Part shown: positions 41,901 to 50,089 of the stretch, piece by piece | How the letters are laid out: each line of letters starts with the position of its first letter | Numbering within the stretch: position 1 is the first letter of the stretch | Translations under genes and position numbers: made by a program | The notes under the pieces: generated by a model | Database searches by the model: none | What the model saw: only the letters and a program-made list of their open reading frames with translations | What the model was told of the DNA's origin: nothing | DNA from: Photobacterium sanguinicancri | GTDB taxonomy: Bacteria > Pseudomonadota > Gammaproteobacteria > Enterobacterales > Vibrionaceae | Assembly: GCF_024346675.1 (NCBI RefSeq) | Contig: NZ_AP024850.1 | Location: 1 to 64,000 of the forward strand | Length of the DNA stretch: 64,000 nt | Reading direction: 5' to 3'

Positions 41901-42114
41901 CGACTGCTTGTTCCAAAGGTTGCGTAATGAAACCTTGGATAAGATCGGCACTTGCACCGTAGTAACTAGTCGAAACGGTTACCACGGTATTGGTCATGTT
42001 CGGGTATTCTCGAACCTGCATCTTGAAGATAGCTTGCAGGCCGAGCAGCGCAATCAGAAAGCTGATTGATACTGCTAGAACAGGACGCTTAATAAAAACA
42101 TCAGTAAAACGCAT
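38998..42114 (-). CDS. vexB: RND multidrug efflux pump VexB
   Basis: This inner-membrane proton-driven pump exports bile salts, detergents and drugs through a TolC-like channel. The 1038-residue protein has 12 expected membrane helices in two halves, large periplasmic porter domains, and the TM4 proton-relay pair Asp400-Asp401 in GLVVDDAIVVLENV. It starts MRFTDVFIKRPVLA, as in the HAE1 family. It starts 12 bases after vexA. The symbol rests on the ilvY-ilvC-ubiK-vexB-vexA-vexR order, which I recall from Vibrio cholerae; substrate range is not readable from sequence. Confidence 0.9.
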   Translation of the reverse strand: MRFTDVFIKRPVLAVSISFLIALLGLQAIFKMQVREYPNMTNTVVTVSTSYYGASADLIQGFITQPLEQAVAQADNIDFMTSSSVLGKSTITVTMKLNTDPNAALADILAKTNSVRSQLPKESEDPTVTMSTGSTTAVMYIGFTSDELVSSQITDYLERVINPQLFTVNGVSKVDLYGGMKYALRVWLDPAKMAAYKLTATDVMQVLNANNYQSATGQATGEFVLYNGTADTQVSNTDELEKLVVSTKKGQVIRLGDIANVSLEKSHDVYRASANGEEAVVAAINAAPSANPINIAADVLDLLPELEKNLPTNIKMNIMYDSTIAINESINEVIKTIAEAALIVLVVITLFLGSFRAVIIPIVTIPLSLIGVAMVMQVFGFSWNLMTLLAMVLAIGLVVDDAIVVLENVDRHIKLGESPFRAAIIGTREIAVPVIAMTLTLGAVYAPIAMMGGITGSLFKEFALTLAGAVFVSGIIALTLSPMMCSKMLKANEKPSKFETTVHSFLDRMTNRYEKMLGGIMKMRPVVLVLAAIVFTALPLLFKFIPSELAPAEDKGVLMMMGTAPSTANLDYVENTMQKVNSMLTEQDEVAFAQVFSGVPNSNQAFGIASMVPWSERDTSQAEVVKRVTDLVKDIPEMAVTAFQMPELPGAGSGLPIQFVITTPNHFESLFQVATDILSDVKTNPMFVYSDLDLNYDSATMKINIDKDKAGAYGVTMQDIGITLSTMMADGYVNRIDLNGRSYEVIPQVERRYRLNPESIKGYYVRTADGEAIPLGSLITIDVVAEPRSLPHFNQLNSATIGAVPAPGTAMGDAINWFQTEAVGSLPSGYQYDFMGEARQFVTEGSALFTTFLLALAIIFLVLAIQFESVRDPLVIMVSVPLAICGALIALAWGAASMNIYSQVGLITLIGLITKHGILICEVAKEEQLHNKKDRMAAVMEAAKVRLRPILMTTAAMIAGLIPLLYATGAGAAQRFSIGIVIVSGLAIGTIFTLFVLPVIYTYLASIHKPLPIFVEDKDLEKLKRADEARNALKARDC

Positions 42115-42126
42115 TAATCCTCCGGA

Positions 42127-43233
42127 TTACAGCATCGGTGTTTCTGCTGGCGCGTTCAGTACATCACTTTCTACGATGTGTACTTTTGCGTCATTACTCA
42201 GACGTACTTGGCCAGAAGTCACGACTTGGTCACCGGCTTTAACACCATCCAAGATATGAACAACTTCACCTTTACGCTCACCCACTTTAATAACAGATTG
42301 ACGAACACGTAGATCACCGTTTTCGTCTTTGTTCACCAAGTACACATTGTCACCGTATAGGGTGTATGTGATTGCTGTTTGTGGCAGCACCATTTGGTTT
42401 TCAAGTGTTGGTAGGATGATGTGAGCACGTGCAAACATACCACTACGTAGGCGGCCAGCATTGTTTGGAATATCAGCTTGAACTTGGATTAAGCCACTTT
42501 GGAAGTTAACAGCAGGTTCAATCGCACTGATTTGACCAGTAAATGACGCTTCCGGGTAAGAGTCCACGAAGATTTCCATTTTCTGACCAAGGTGAATATC
42601 AGAGATATCCGTTTGTGGCACAGTAAAACGTAGTTTCATTAGCGTGGTATCTTCCAAGCGAACAATGTCGTTGCTTGGTTGAATGTATTGGCCTAGGAAC
42701 ACGTTACGTAGACCTACAACGCCATCGAATGGGGCCTGGATGTGGCGACGATCGATGGTTGCTTTTTGGCTTTCAATATCCGCACCAAGCGAGAAGTAAT
42801 TCGCTTCGGCATCATCATAAGCTTCTTTAGAGATAGAGCCTTTTTTGTATAGGCCTTGGTAGCGAATGTACTTAGCTTTAGCGGCTGGTAAACGCGCTTC
42901 TTTACTCTTCAAGTTAGCTTTTTCAACGTCAGAATCAAGCACAACAAGTTGCTGGCCTTTCTTAACAGTGACGCCAGAATCAAAGTCGATGCTTTGAATC
43001 ACACCTGATACTTCCGATGTAATGGTCACGCCTTGATTTGGCTCGATAAAACCAATGGCTTCGATCGCTGGTGTCCAGTTTGATGGCGTTGTATCAACCA
43101 CTGTTACTGGAAAATCAGGTTCAGGCATGTTGGCCATGTATTCTGCTATTTTCTGTTGTTTAACCAGATTGAAGCCAATTACTGTACCGAACAGCAGTAC
43201 CGCAATTAATAGCATCACTATCCATTTTTTCAT
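42127..43233 (-). CDS. vexA: RND efflux membrane-fusion protein VexA
   Basis: VexA is the periplasmic adaptor that joins the VexB pump to the outer-membrane channel. The 368-residue protein has an N-terminal membrane anchor (residues 4-21) and no lipobox, then the lipoyl half-motifs (GFIEPNQGVTITSEVSGVI and APFDGVVGLR) around a short alpha-hairpin, a beta-barrel domain, and a membrane-proximal domain ending near residue 355. A GGAG site precedes the ATG. It is 28 bases after vexR and 12 bases before vexB, in a vexRAB operon. Confidence 0.9.
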   Translation of the reverse strand: MKKWIVMLLIAVLLFGTVIGFNLVKQQKIAEYMANMPEPDFPVTVVDTTPSNWTPAIEAIGFIEPNQGVTITSEVSGVIQSIDFDSGVTVKKGQQLVVLDSDVEKANLKSKEARLPAAKAKYIRYQGLYKKGSISKEAYDDAEANYFSLGADIESQKATIDRRHIQAPFDGVVGLRNVFLGQYIQPSNDIVRLEDTTLMKLRFTVPQTDISDIHLGQKMEIFVDSYPEASFTGQISAIEPAVNFQSGLIQVQADIPNNAGRLRSGMFARAHIILPTLENQMVLPQTAITYTLYGDNVYLVNKDENGDLRVRQSVIKVGERKGEVVHILDGVKAGDQVVTSGQVRLSNDAKVHIVESDVLNAPAETPML

Positions 43234-43261
43234 TTTATGGTGTGCTCCGGAGTCTCGTTTA

Positions 43262-43828
43262 TTAATGCTTGGTTATTGCGTCCCAACAGGCGTCGATAGT
43301 GGCTTCTAAAGCTTCATCGCTGACGGTTGCAACGCCTTTAACATGTTTGCGCGCTAGGCAGGCGCTTGGTTCAAGCCCTAGAGTGCTTAAGATTTCATTA
43401 TCTAAATCTTTAAACAGCCCACTGGCTTTTCCTTGTTCAAACATGATGTCTACTTTCGCGAACATTCTTTTCTCTAACTGCCGTTGTTCAGGACTATTCC
43501 GGCGAGGTAGATTTTCAAATTGTCCACGATTGATTAAAGGGGCATCACCATGACTGGCCATGCCCCAAATATTTAGCCACATTGTACGAAACTGCTGTTT
43601 CAGTGGCATATCGTCATTTACGTTTGCTGTTAACTTTTCGGCAACATAGCCTAGAATATGATCATGTAATTGGTATAACAAATCATCTTTATCTTCGAAG
43701 TAACGATAGATAGTCCCTGCGGCCACTTTTGCTTCTTTAGCAACCATTTGCATCGACAGACCATGGAAACCATACTCTGCGAGCAGCTTCTCTGTTGCTT
43801 GCAAAATGCGCTCTTTTTTATCACTCAT
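43262..43828 (-). CDS. vexR: TetR-family repressor VexR
   Basis: This one-component regulator probably controls the efflux operon it heads. The 188-residue protein has an N-terminal TetR HTH (about residues 1-50: ERILQATEKLLAEYGFHGLS, KVAAGTIYRYFEDKDDLL) and a larger ligand domain with a conserved-looking LINRGQFENLP loop. I chose ATG 43828 because MSDKKERIL is the usual TetR start; an in-frame TTG lies two codons earlier. A perfect palindrome 39 bases upstream is a likely autoregulatory operator. Confidence 0.9.
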   Translation of the reverse strand: MSDKKERILQATEKLLAEYGFHGLSMQMVAKEAKVAAGTIYRYFEDKDDLLYQLHDHILGYVAEKLTANVNDDMPLKQQFRTMWLNIWGMASHGDAPLINRGQFENLPRRNSPEQRQLEKRMFAKVDIMFEQGKASGLFKDLDNEILSTLGLEPSACLARKHVKGVATVSDEALEATIDACWDAITKH

Positions 43829-43866
43829 TGGCAAATTAGGTTCTTAAATATGTAAATAAAGGTAAT

Positions 43867-43882
43867 GAATGAATGTTCATTC
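43867..43882. promoter_or_regulatory. Candidate VexR operator
   Basis: GAATGAA-TG-TTCATTC is a perfect 7-base inverted repeat, typical of TetR-family operators, in the vexR-rep intergenic region. Confidence 0.7.
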
Positions 43883-44039
43883 CGTTATTGTAGGTAATGA
43901 ATGATTGAGTGCAAGCATTTTAATTCGCCAATAAGACCTATTTTGCTTTTGCAATGCTGACTTGCGAGTCAAACTACAACCGTTAAAATGCAGCAGCAGG
44001 TGCGAACTTGATCACACTAAGACCATTTAGGATAGGCTC

Positions 44040-46055
44040 ATGAAACTGAACCCACGGCAAACAGAAGCAGTTAAGTACATCGCGGGGCCTTGTTTGGTTC
44101 TGGCAGGTGCTGGCTCAGGTAAAACACGGGTTATTACTAATAAAATTGCTTACTTGGTTCAGCATTGTGATTACAAGGCGCGAAACATAGCTGCACTGAC
44201 ATTTACCAATAAAGCCGCCCGTGAGATGAAGGAGCGTGTGAGTCAAACCTTAGGTAAGAAGGAAGCCAAAGGTTTGATGGTCTCAACGTTTCACCGATTA
44301 GGGTTGGATATTGTGCGCCGTGAGCACAAGGCGTTGGGGATCAAAGCTAGCTTTTCTCTCTTCGATGACCAAGATCAGATGGCACTATTAAAAGAGCTGA
44401 CAGACGAAGAGCTCGACGGTGATAAAGATCTGCTCAAGCAGCTGCAATCAACGATATCTAACTGGAAAAATGACATGTTGTCGCCAGCGGAAGCGCAGGC
44501 ACATGCTCAATCAGAACGTGATCAGTTGTTTGCCCATTGCTATGAGATGTATCAGCGTCAGATGAAAGCGTATAACGCTCTCGATTTTGATGATCTGATC
44601 TTAATGCCAGTATTATTACTGCGTGATAATAAAGAAGTGCGTGATCGCTGGCAGAATAAAATTCGCTATTTATTGGTGGATGAATATCAAGATACCAATA
44701 CCAGCCAGTATATTTTTGTGAAATTGCTGGTGGGTGAGCGTTCGCGTTTTACTGTCGTTGGTGATGATGACCAATCTATCTACTCATGGCGTGGTGCACA
44801 GCCAGAGAATTTGGTGTTGTTGAATAAAGACTTCCCAAGCCTGCGTGTGATCAAACTAGAGCAGAACTACCGCTCGACCAGCCGTATTTTACGTACTGCC
44901 AATATCTTGATTGCTAATAATCCGCATATCTTTGAGAAAGCGCTGTTTTCCGAAATCCCTGATGGCGAATTTTTAAAAGTCATTACCGCGAAAAATGAAG
45001 AGCATGAAGCGGAGAAAGTGGTCGGTGAATTGATTGCTCATCGTTTCTTAAACAATACCCAATACAAAGACTATTCTATTTTGTACCGTGGTAATCATCA
45101 GTCACGTTTGTTTGAAAAAGCCCTGATGCAAAACCGAATTCCGTACAAAATATCAGGCGGTACCTCGTTCTTTTCACGCGCTGAAATCAAAGACATGATG
45201 GCCTACTTACGTCTGCTCACTAACCAAGATGACGATAATGCATTCTTGCGTGTTGTGAATACCCCACGTCGTGAAATCGGCCCTGTTACGCTAGAAAAGT
45301 TGGGTACTTACGCCAACATGCGTGGAAAAAGCCTATTTGCTGCCAGTTTTGAAATGGGATTAGAGCAGCACCTAACAGGGCGTGGACTGGAGTCATTACA
45401 GCGTTTTACCCGTTGGGTGGTTGAGTTGGCGGATAACGCAGAACGTGGCGATACCGTTGCTGCGGTACGTCAGCTGGTACGTGATATTCACTATGAAGAT
45501 TGGCTATACGAAACGTCGCCAAGCCCGAAGGCAGCGGAAATGCGGATGAAGAACGTTTCTGACTTGTACAGTTGGGTCACGGCTGATCTTGAAGGTGATA
45601 ACTACGATCAGGAAGTAAAAAACCTGAAAGAAGTGGTGCAGCGCTTAACATTACGCGACATGATGGAACGCGGCGAGGATGATGAGGATGCGGATCAAGT
45701 CCAATTGATGACGTTGCATGCCTCAAAAGGTTTGGAGTTTCCATATGTGTACCTTGTGGGGGCTGAAGAAGGCATTTTGCCGCACCAGACCAGTGTTGAT
45801 GAAGACAATGTCGAAGAAGAACGTCGTTTAGCGTATGTGGGTATCACTCGTGCGCAAAAAGAGCTGACATTTACTTTGTGCAAGGAACGTCGTCAGTATG
45901 GTGAGTTGATTAAGCCAGAGCCGAGCCGCTTCTTGTATGAACTGCCACAAGATGATTTACAGTGGGAGAGTGATAAGCCGCCAGTGACACAGCAAGAGCG
46001 AATGCAAAAAGGCCAAGCACATATTGCGAACATTCGCGCCATGTTTAAGAAATAA
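44040..46055 (+). CDS. rep: ATP-dependent DNA helicase Rep
   Basis: Rep is a 3'-5' superfamily 1A helicase that travels with the replisome and removes nucleoprotein blocks. The 671-residue length matches E. coli Rep (673). Motifs in order: [11 protein letters not shown] (Q motif), Walker A GAGSGKT (residues 23-29), ALTFTNKAA (Ia), LLVDEYQDT (II), [15 protein letters not shown] (III), EQNYRS (IV), TLHASKGLE (V) and YVGITRAQ (VI). It is divergent from vexR and ends in a strong terminator. UvrD would be longer. Confidence 0.96.
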   Translation: MKLNPRQTEAVKYIAGPCLVLAGAGSGKTRVITNKIAYLVQHCDYKARNIAALTFTNKAAREMKERVSQTLGKKEAKGLMVSTFHRLGLDIVRREHKALGIKASFSLFDDQDQMALLKELTDEELDGDKDLLKQLQSTISNWKNDMLSPAEAQAHAQSERDQLFAHCYEMYQRQMKAYNALDFDDLILMPVLLLRDNKEVRDRWQNKIRYLLVDEYQDTNTSQYIFVKLLVGERSRFTVVGDDDQSIYSWRGAQPENLVLLNKDFPSLRVIKLEQNYRSTSRILRTANILIANNPHIFEKALFSEIPDGEFLKVITAKNEEHEAEKVVGELIAHRFLNNTQYKDYSILYRGNHQSRLFEKALMQNRIPYKISGGTSFFSRAEIKDMMAYLRLLTNQDDDNAFLRVVNTPRREIGPVTLEKLGTYANMRGKSLFAASFEMGLEQHLTGRGLESLQRFTRWVVELADNAERGDTVAAVRQLVRDIHYEDWLYETSPSPKAAEMRMKNVSDLYSWVTADLEGDNYDQEVKNLKEVVQRLTLRDMMERGEDDEDADQVQLMTLHASKGLEFPYVYLVGAEEGILPHQTSVDEDNVEEERRLAYVGITRAQKELTFTLCKERRQYGELIKPEPSRFLYELPQDDLQWESDKPPVTQQERMQKGQAHIANIRAMFKK

Positions 46056-46073
46056 CGGTGTGATACAAACAAT

Positions 46074-46107
46074 AAAAAGGGTTGATACTTTGTATCAACC
46101 CTTTTTG
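46074..46107. terminator. Bidirectional terminator between rep and cytochrome c5
   Basis: A perfect stem of about 14 bases from AAAAGGGTTGATAC to GTATCAACCCTTTT with a TTT loop is flanked by A and T residues. Confidence 0.92.
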
Positions 46108-46139
46108 CTTTTAGATTAAATGGTAGGGAAATAAGCCCG

Positions 46140-46547
46140 TTACAGCCCTTCAATCATGTGATTGATTGCCGCAACGATCTCATCGTCGCTACAGTCCATG
46201 CAAGAACCTTTCGCTGGCATGGCATTAAAGCCGTTAACCGCGTGGTCGGTTAGCACGTCCATGCCTTTGGCGAGGCGAGGGCTCCAATCGCCCGCATCAC
46301 CTAGCTTAGGCGCGCTCATAACGCCTGTGCCGTGACATGCAATACAAAAGGTACCGTAGACAGTATTGCCATCACGCGGACCTGCCGCAACGACGACAGC
46401 AGGGGCATCGCCTTCTAAATACACAGACCCAACGGGTTTAATGCGTTCTGCGATAGCCTCGTCCGACATATCAGCTGCCATCGCTGAACCGGCAACGCTA
46501 ACTGCTGCAATTGCAGCAACCAATAGTTGTCGTAGAGATAATTCCAT
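46140..46547 (-). CDS. Periplasmic cytochrome c5
   Basis: This is a small soluble c-type cytochrome that carries electrons in the periplasm. The 135-residue protein has a signal peptide (cleavage after SAMA, about residue 24) and one heme-binding CIACH (Cys68, Cys71, His72). The likely distal Met110 is in FNAMPAKG, and an extra cysteine pair (Cys116, Cys119) is typical of cytochrome c5. I chose ATG 46547 because AAGGTGAG lies just upstream. The rep-cytochrome c5 convergence is as I recall in Vibrio. Confidence 0.93.
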   Translation of the reverse strand: MELSLRQLLVAAIAAVSVAGSAMAADMSDEAIAERIKPVGSVYLEGDAPAVVVAAGPRDGNTVYGTFCIACHGTGVMSAPKLGDAGDWSPRLAKGMDVLTDHAVNGFNAMPAKGSCMDCSDDEIVAAINHMIEGL

Positions 46548-46786
46548 TGAGCTCACCTTACACTTCCAGTTTATTTGTGATTGTCACAGCCGTCTTGTCG
46601 TAAATTTTTATAATCGAACTGTTGAGACAAGGCGATGATTATGTACAGAATGTTTAAAATGTAACACTCAAGTGATTATATCGCCTAAATTTGTTGTGTG
46701 AAACTAGCAAGCCGCGTTTGTATGATACGAATCAACCTCACTTTGGCTATATTTAGAGCGAACGGAAAAAAAGTTTAAAAAAAGAC

Positions 46787-46815
46787 TAGACGCCGAGGGG
46801 TCATATCCGTAATAT
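46787..46815 (+). promoter_or_regulatory. Promoter of the Arg-His-Pro tRNA cluster
   Basis: The -35 TAGACG (46787-46792) and -10 TAATAT (46810-46815) have a 17-base spacer. An A-rich UP-like tract lies upstream and a C/G-containing discriminator downstream. The first tRNA starts 22 bases later. Confidence 0.6.
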
Positions 46816-46837
46816 TCGACTCCGCCGATAGGGCAAG

Positions 46838-46914
<77 letters not shown>

Positions 46915-46956
46915 TCCGGTTGAAAAATTTGGCAAAGATACACAGTAACAAACAGT

Positions 46957-47033
46957 GGTGGCTATAGCTCAGTTGGTAGAGTCCCGGATTGTGATTCCGG
47001 TTGTCGCGGGTTCAAGCCCCGTTAGCCACCCCA
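46957..47033 (+). tRNA. tRNA-His (GTG), copy 1
   Basis: A cloverleaf with encoded CCA and the extra 5' G at -1 typical of tRNA-His; acceptor GTGGCTA / TAGCCAC, anticodon loop TTGTGAT. Confidence 0.97.
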
Positions 47034-47095
47034 TATTTAGGAAATTGATGTTATCATCAGTTTTCACAGTCTTTTAGACTTAAAACAGATTTCGT

Positions 47096-47172
<77 letters not shown>

Positions 47173-47180
47173 CTTACAAT

Positions 47181-47257
47181 GGTGGCTATAGCTCAGTTGG
47201 TAGAGTCCCGGATTGTGATTCCGGTTGTCGCGGGTTCAAGCCCCGTTAGCCACCCCA
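47181..47257 (+). tRNA. tRNA-His (GTG), copy 2
   Basis: Identical in sequence to copy 1, including the -1 G, and only eight bases after tRNA-Pro copy 1. Confidence 0.97.
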
Positions 47258-47310
47258 TATTCAGGTAATGTTTTACATTCCCTTGGCACTGTAAGAGCCT
47301 AAAACGTGTT

Positions 47311-47387
<77 letters not shown>

Positions 47388-47394
47388 TCATTTA

Positions 47395-47424
47395 AAAGCC
47401 TCGTCGAAAGACGAGGCTTTTTTC
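47395..47424 (+). terminator. Terminator of the tRNA cluster
   Basis: A perfect eleven-base stem AAAGCCTCGTC / GACGAGGCTTT with a GAAA tetraloop and a T tract. Confidence 0.92.
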
Positions 47425-47444
47425 GTATGTGCGAAATAAAATGT

Positions 47445-47528
47445 GTTTGGTAACGGATCTGCGTTTGATTGCCAGATAAGCATGGGTCGGGGGTTCCCTG
47501 ATGTTCAACGCCCGCTCTTCATCGACCA
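47445..47528 (+). pseudogene. Decayed tRNA-Pro-like element 1
   Basis: It shares TTGGTA..CG.ATCTG, GGGTCGGGGGTTC and CTCTTCA.CGACCA with tRNA-Pro, in order, but lacks the 5' acceptor strand and carries an insert between the T-arm segment and the 3' end. It ends in CCA like a tRNA and is followed by a copy of the cluster terminator. The unit from CCA to CCA is 141 bases. Confidence 0.85.
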
Positions 47529-47535
47529 TCATTTG

Positions 47536-47565
47536 AAAGCCTCGTCGAAAGACGAGGCTTTTTTC
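47536..47565 (+). terminator. Terminator copy 2
   Basis: The same stem AAAGCCTCGTC / GACGAGGCTTT with a GAAA loop and a T tract, repeated 141 bases after the first. Confidence 0.92.
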
Positions 47566-47586
47566 GTATGTGCAAAATAAAAACTT

Positions 47587-47670
47587 GTTTGGTAACGGAT
47601 CTGCGTTTGATTGCCATATAAGCATGGGTCGGGGGTTCCCTGATATTCAACGCCCGCTCTTCATCGACCA
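47587..47670 (+). pseudogene. Decayed tRNA-Pro-like element 2
   Basis: A near-identical copy of element 1 (only a handful of differences over the 142-base unit), again ending in CCA and followed by a third terminator. The copies are far more alike to each other than to tRNA-Pro. Confidence 0.85.
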
Positions 47671-47677
47671 TCATTTG

Positions 47678-47706
47678 AAAGCCTCGTCGAAAGACGAGGC
47701 TTTTTG
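47678..47706 (+). terminator. Terminator copy 3
   Basis: The third copy of the same stem-loop, followed by five T residues. Confidence 0.9.
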
Positions 47707-47882
47707 TTGCCGATATTATGGGAGTTACTTAATGCTCAGGAGTCATCGACGCTATTTCTTTTACCCATAGCGGGTGCGGAAAAGATCGACTTCCGCTATA
47801 AGGCCCTAAAATTAGTAAGTGTAATTGACTGCAAAAAAGGATGAACCGCAGAGATAGATATGGATTACTTAAAGAAAAGCAC

Positions 47883-47969
47883 ATGAATACACCAGATAAA
47901 AGAGAGTAAGTGGTATTTGTTGTGATGTTGTTAATCGCGGTGTGGTTGAAATATCTGTTTTATGCATAG
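47883..47969 (+). pseudogene. Possible small membrane peptide gene with an in-frame stop
   Basis: The ATG at 47883 encodes MNTPDKRE, then a TAA. The same frame continues directly with GTG and encodes VVFVVMLLIAVWLKYLFYA, a typical single transmembrane helix, up to a TAG. A CAA-to-TAA change would explain it. The GTG could also restart translation. The frame is short and may be chance. Confidence 0.3.
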
Positions 47970-48143
47970 GTGGTTTTTAAAATAAAATGGATTCATTAGC
48001 GTTATATCTTGCTACGAGCTTATTATAAGCGGAATGTTTGATTGATGAGGTTTGTTTTGGTGTGCTTGCTTTTGTGTTTGAATTGATTTTTTATTCGATA
48101 TTATGACTATCGATCAGTTTTTTTGCTTGTTTTGTTGCTTTTC

Positions 48144-48159
48144 TGTGAAATCTTTGACA
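48144..48159. promoter_or_regulatory. Candidate CRP site upstream of the peptide transporter
   Basis: TGTGA-N6-TGACA matches the CRP consensus TGTGA-N6-TCACA at nine of ten positions, about 100 bases before the first gene of the operon. Confidence 0.4.
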
Positions 48160-48258
48160 GATTGATGGGCGTACAAATGTCCAGCTATTTGTACTGAAAA
48201 TGAATGGATTCAATTTTTCAGACAGGGCAGAAAGCTGCCAAGCAGTCGAGGTCTGGTA

Positions 48259-49977
48259 ATGGCGTTATTAGAAGTAAAAAATCTCCGCATCGAATACCCA
48301 TCCCGTCATGGTATACATGCCGCAGTAAAATCACTGTCGTTTTCGATAGACCGTGGTGAAATTGTGGGTGTCGTTGGTGAGTCAGGTGCAGGTAAATCCA
48401 CAGTCGGAAATGCTGTGATTGATCTGCTAAGTCCTCCCGGAAACATTGCCAGTGGCGATGTCTTTCTGGATGGAGAGCAAATCTCGGGATTAAGCTCAGA
48501 GGCAATGCGTAAAATACGTGGGTCGAAAATTGGATTTATTTTCCAAGATCCAATGACGTCGCTTAATCCTCTGTTCACCGTTGAGCAGCAACTGACTGAA
48601 ACAATTCTAACGAATTTGAATGTGAGCGCAAAAGAGGCTTATACCCGTGCCATTAATTTGATGGATCAAGTGGGTATACCAGAACCTGAATTGCGCATTA
48701 AACAATATCCGCATCAGTTTTCAGGTGGCATGCGACAGCGTGTTGTTATCGCGATAGCCTTATCAGGTGAGCCTGATTTAATTATTGCTGATGAACCAAC
48801 CACCGCATTAGATGTTTCTATCCAAGACCAAATTCTTACCCTGATCCGCGACTTATGTATTAAGAAAAATGTCGGCTGTATGTTGGTCACCCATGATATG
48901 GGGGTCGTGTCTAATGTGACGGATCGCGTGGCGGTGATGTATCGCGGTGATTTGGTTGAAATCGGCACCACAGAGCAAGTGCTTGGTCGTCCGAATCACC
49001 CTTATACCCAGAGTCTTATTTCAGCAGTACCGCGCTCTGATGTTAAATTAGATCGCTTCCCACTAGTGAACTATATCGAAGAAGCGCAAGAGCTGACTCA
49101 ATTAGATGTGAAAAATCACTGGCTAGGGCAAAGTGAAGATCAGCGCAGCTACACCGGCGCGTTACTGCAAGTTAAAAACGTTAATCTACGCTTTACGACC
49201 AAAGACTCATTCTTTGAAAGTCGCCGAGAGTATGTACAAGCCTCCAACAATGTCAGCTTTGATATCACCGAAGGTGAAACCTTTGGGCTGGTAGGCGAAT
49301 CCGGTTCAGGTAAATCAACCATTGCTCGCGTGATTGCGGGTTTGTATCCGCCGAACTCGGGAACGGTTGTGTTTGAAGGTATTGATCTCACCGCGCTCAA
49401 AAGTGAAAAAGAGCGTCGCCCGTTGCGCCGTCAGATGCAGATGGTATTCCAGAATCCGTATTCTTCAATGAATCCGCGAATGAAGATTTTCGACATTATC
49501 GCTGAGCCTATCCGTTTCCATAAGCTAACCGATAGCGAAGCGCAGACACGCCAAATTGTCCACGATCTTCTTGACCATGTTGGTCTTGGTCGTGCCGCCA
49601 GTGTGAAATACCCACATGAATTCTCTGGCGGTCAGCGTCAACGGATTTCGATCGCTCGTGCGTTAGCAACCCGTCCGCGTTTGTTGATTTGTGATGAACC
49701 CACTTCTGCATTGGATGTGTCGGTACAAGCACAGATTCTTAACTTACTTAAAGATCTGCAAGACGAACTTAACCTTACCATGCTGTTTATCAGTCATGAC
49801 TTACCCGTTATTCGTCAGATGTGTGATCGTATTGGGGTGATGCAAAAAGGGACCCTGTTGGAAGTCTCACCAACCGAGCAGTTGTTTACCAATCCACAAC
49901 ATGAATACAGTCAGCACTTGATTTCGCTTATGCCTGAATTCAAAGGGATGAGCCAAGAAGGGCTGAAGCTCGCATAA
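48259..49977 (+). CDS. Peptide ABC transporter, fused double ATP-binding protein
   Basis: The 572-residue cytoplasmic protein fuses the two ATPases (DppD- and DppF-like) that normally form a heterodimer. Each half is complete: Walker A GESGAGKST (40-48) and GESGSGKST (346-354), signature FSGGMRQR (154-161) and FSGGQRQR (455-462), Walker B LIIADEP (174-180) and LLICDEP (475-481). Each half also has the Opp/Dpp-type peptide-family C-terminal extension (HPYTQSLISAVP in the first). It heads an operon with a binding protein and two permeases, so the substrate is probably di- or oligopeptides. Confidence 0.92.
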   Translation: MALLEVKNLRIEYPSRHGIHAAVKSLSFSIDRGEIVGVVGESGAGKSTVGNAVIDLLSPPGNIASGDVFLDGEQISGLSSEAMRKIRGSKIGFIFQDPMTSLNPLFTVEQQLTETILTNLNVSAKEAYTRAINLMDQVGIPEPELRIKQYPHQFSGGMRQRVVIAIALSGEPDLIIADEPTTALDVSIQDQILTLIRDLCIKKNVGCMLVTHDMGVVSNVTDRVAVMYRGDLVEIGTTEQVLGRPNHPYTQSLISAVPRSDVKLDRFPLVNYIEEAQELTQLDVKNHWLGQSEDQRSYTGALLQVKNVNLRFTTKDSFFESRREYVQASNNVSFDITEGETFGLVGESGSGKSTIARVIAGLYPPNSGTVVFEGIDLTALKSEKERRPLRRQMQMVFQNPYSSMNPRMKIFDIIAEPIRFHKLTDSEAQTRQIVHDLLDHVGLGRAASVKYPHEFSGGQRQRISIARALATRPRLLICDEPTSALDVSVQAQILNLLKDLQDELNLTMLFISHDLPVIRQMCDRIGVMQKGTLLEVSPTEQLFTNPQHEYSQHLISLMPEFKGMSQEGLKLA

Positions 49978-50056
49978 CAATTGGCGCTACTTGGTTGCGA
50001 GGGTTGCAACAAGAAGCGCGATAACAGCAATAACAATAAGCAAACACAACAGTAGA

Positions 50057-50072
50057 AGGGAGTGCGCTCCCT
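50057..50072 (+). other. Small mRNA hairpin before the binding-protein gene
   Basis: A six-base stem AGGGAG / CTCCCT with a TGCG loop lies six bases before the AAAGGAG ribosome-binding site. There is no T tract, so it is not a terminator. It could stabilise the mRNA 5' end of the binding-protein message. Confidence 0.5.
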
Positions 50073-50089
50073 GCATAAAGGAGTATGCA

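Larger units (their letters stand above)
47707..48258. other. Intergenic region before the peptide transporter
   Basis: There is no standard gene. It holds a short interrupted reading frame for a single-helix peptide (47883-47969), a candidate CRP site (48144-48159) and AT-rich leader DNA of the transporter operon. Confidence 0.6.

Noticed and set aside
47392..47625. A 77-codon minus-strand frame with an internal repeat
   Set aside because: It arises from the duplicated terminators and tRNA-like units; the repeat in the peptide only reflects the DNA repeat.
47388..47706. CRISPR array
   Set aside because: Only two long units with tRNA and terminator similarity, no short repeats with unique spacers, and no cas genes.
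47767..47799. Inverted repeat ATAGCGG / CCGCTAT as a terminator or operator
   Set aside because: Only seven bases with a long unpaired loop and no T tract; expected by chance in a gap of this size.
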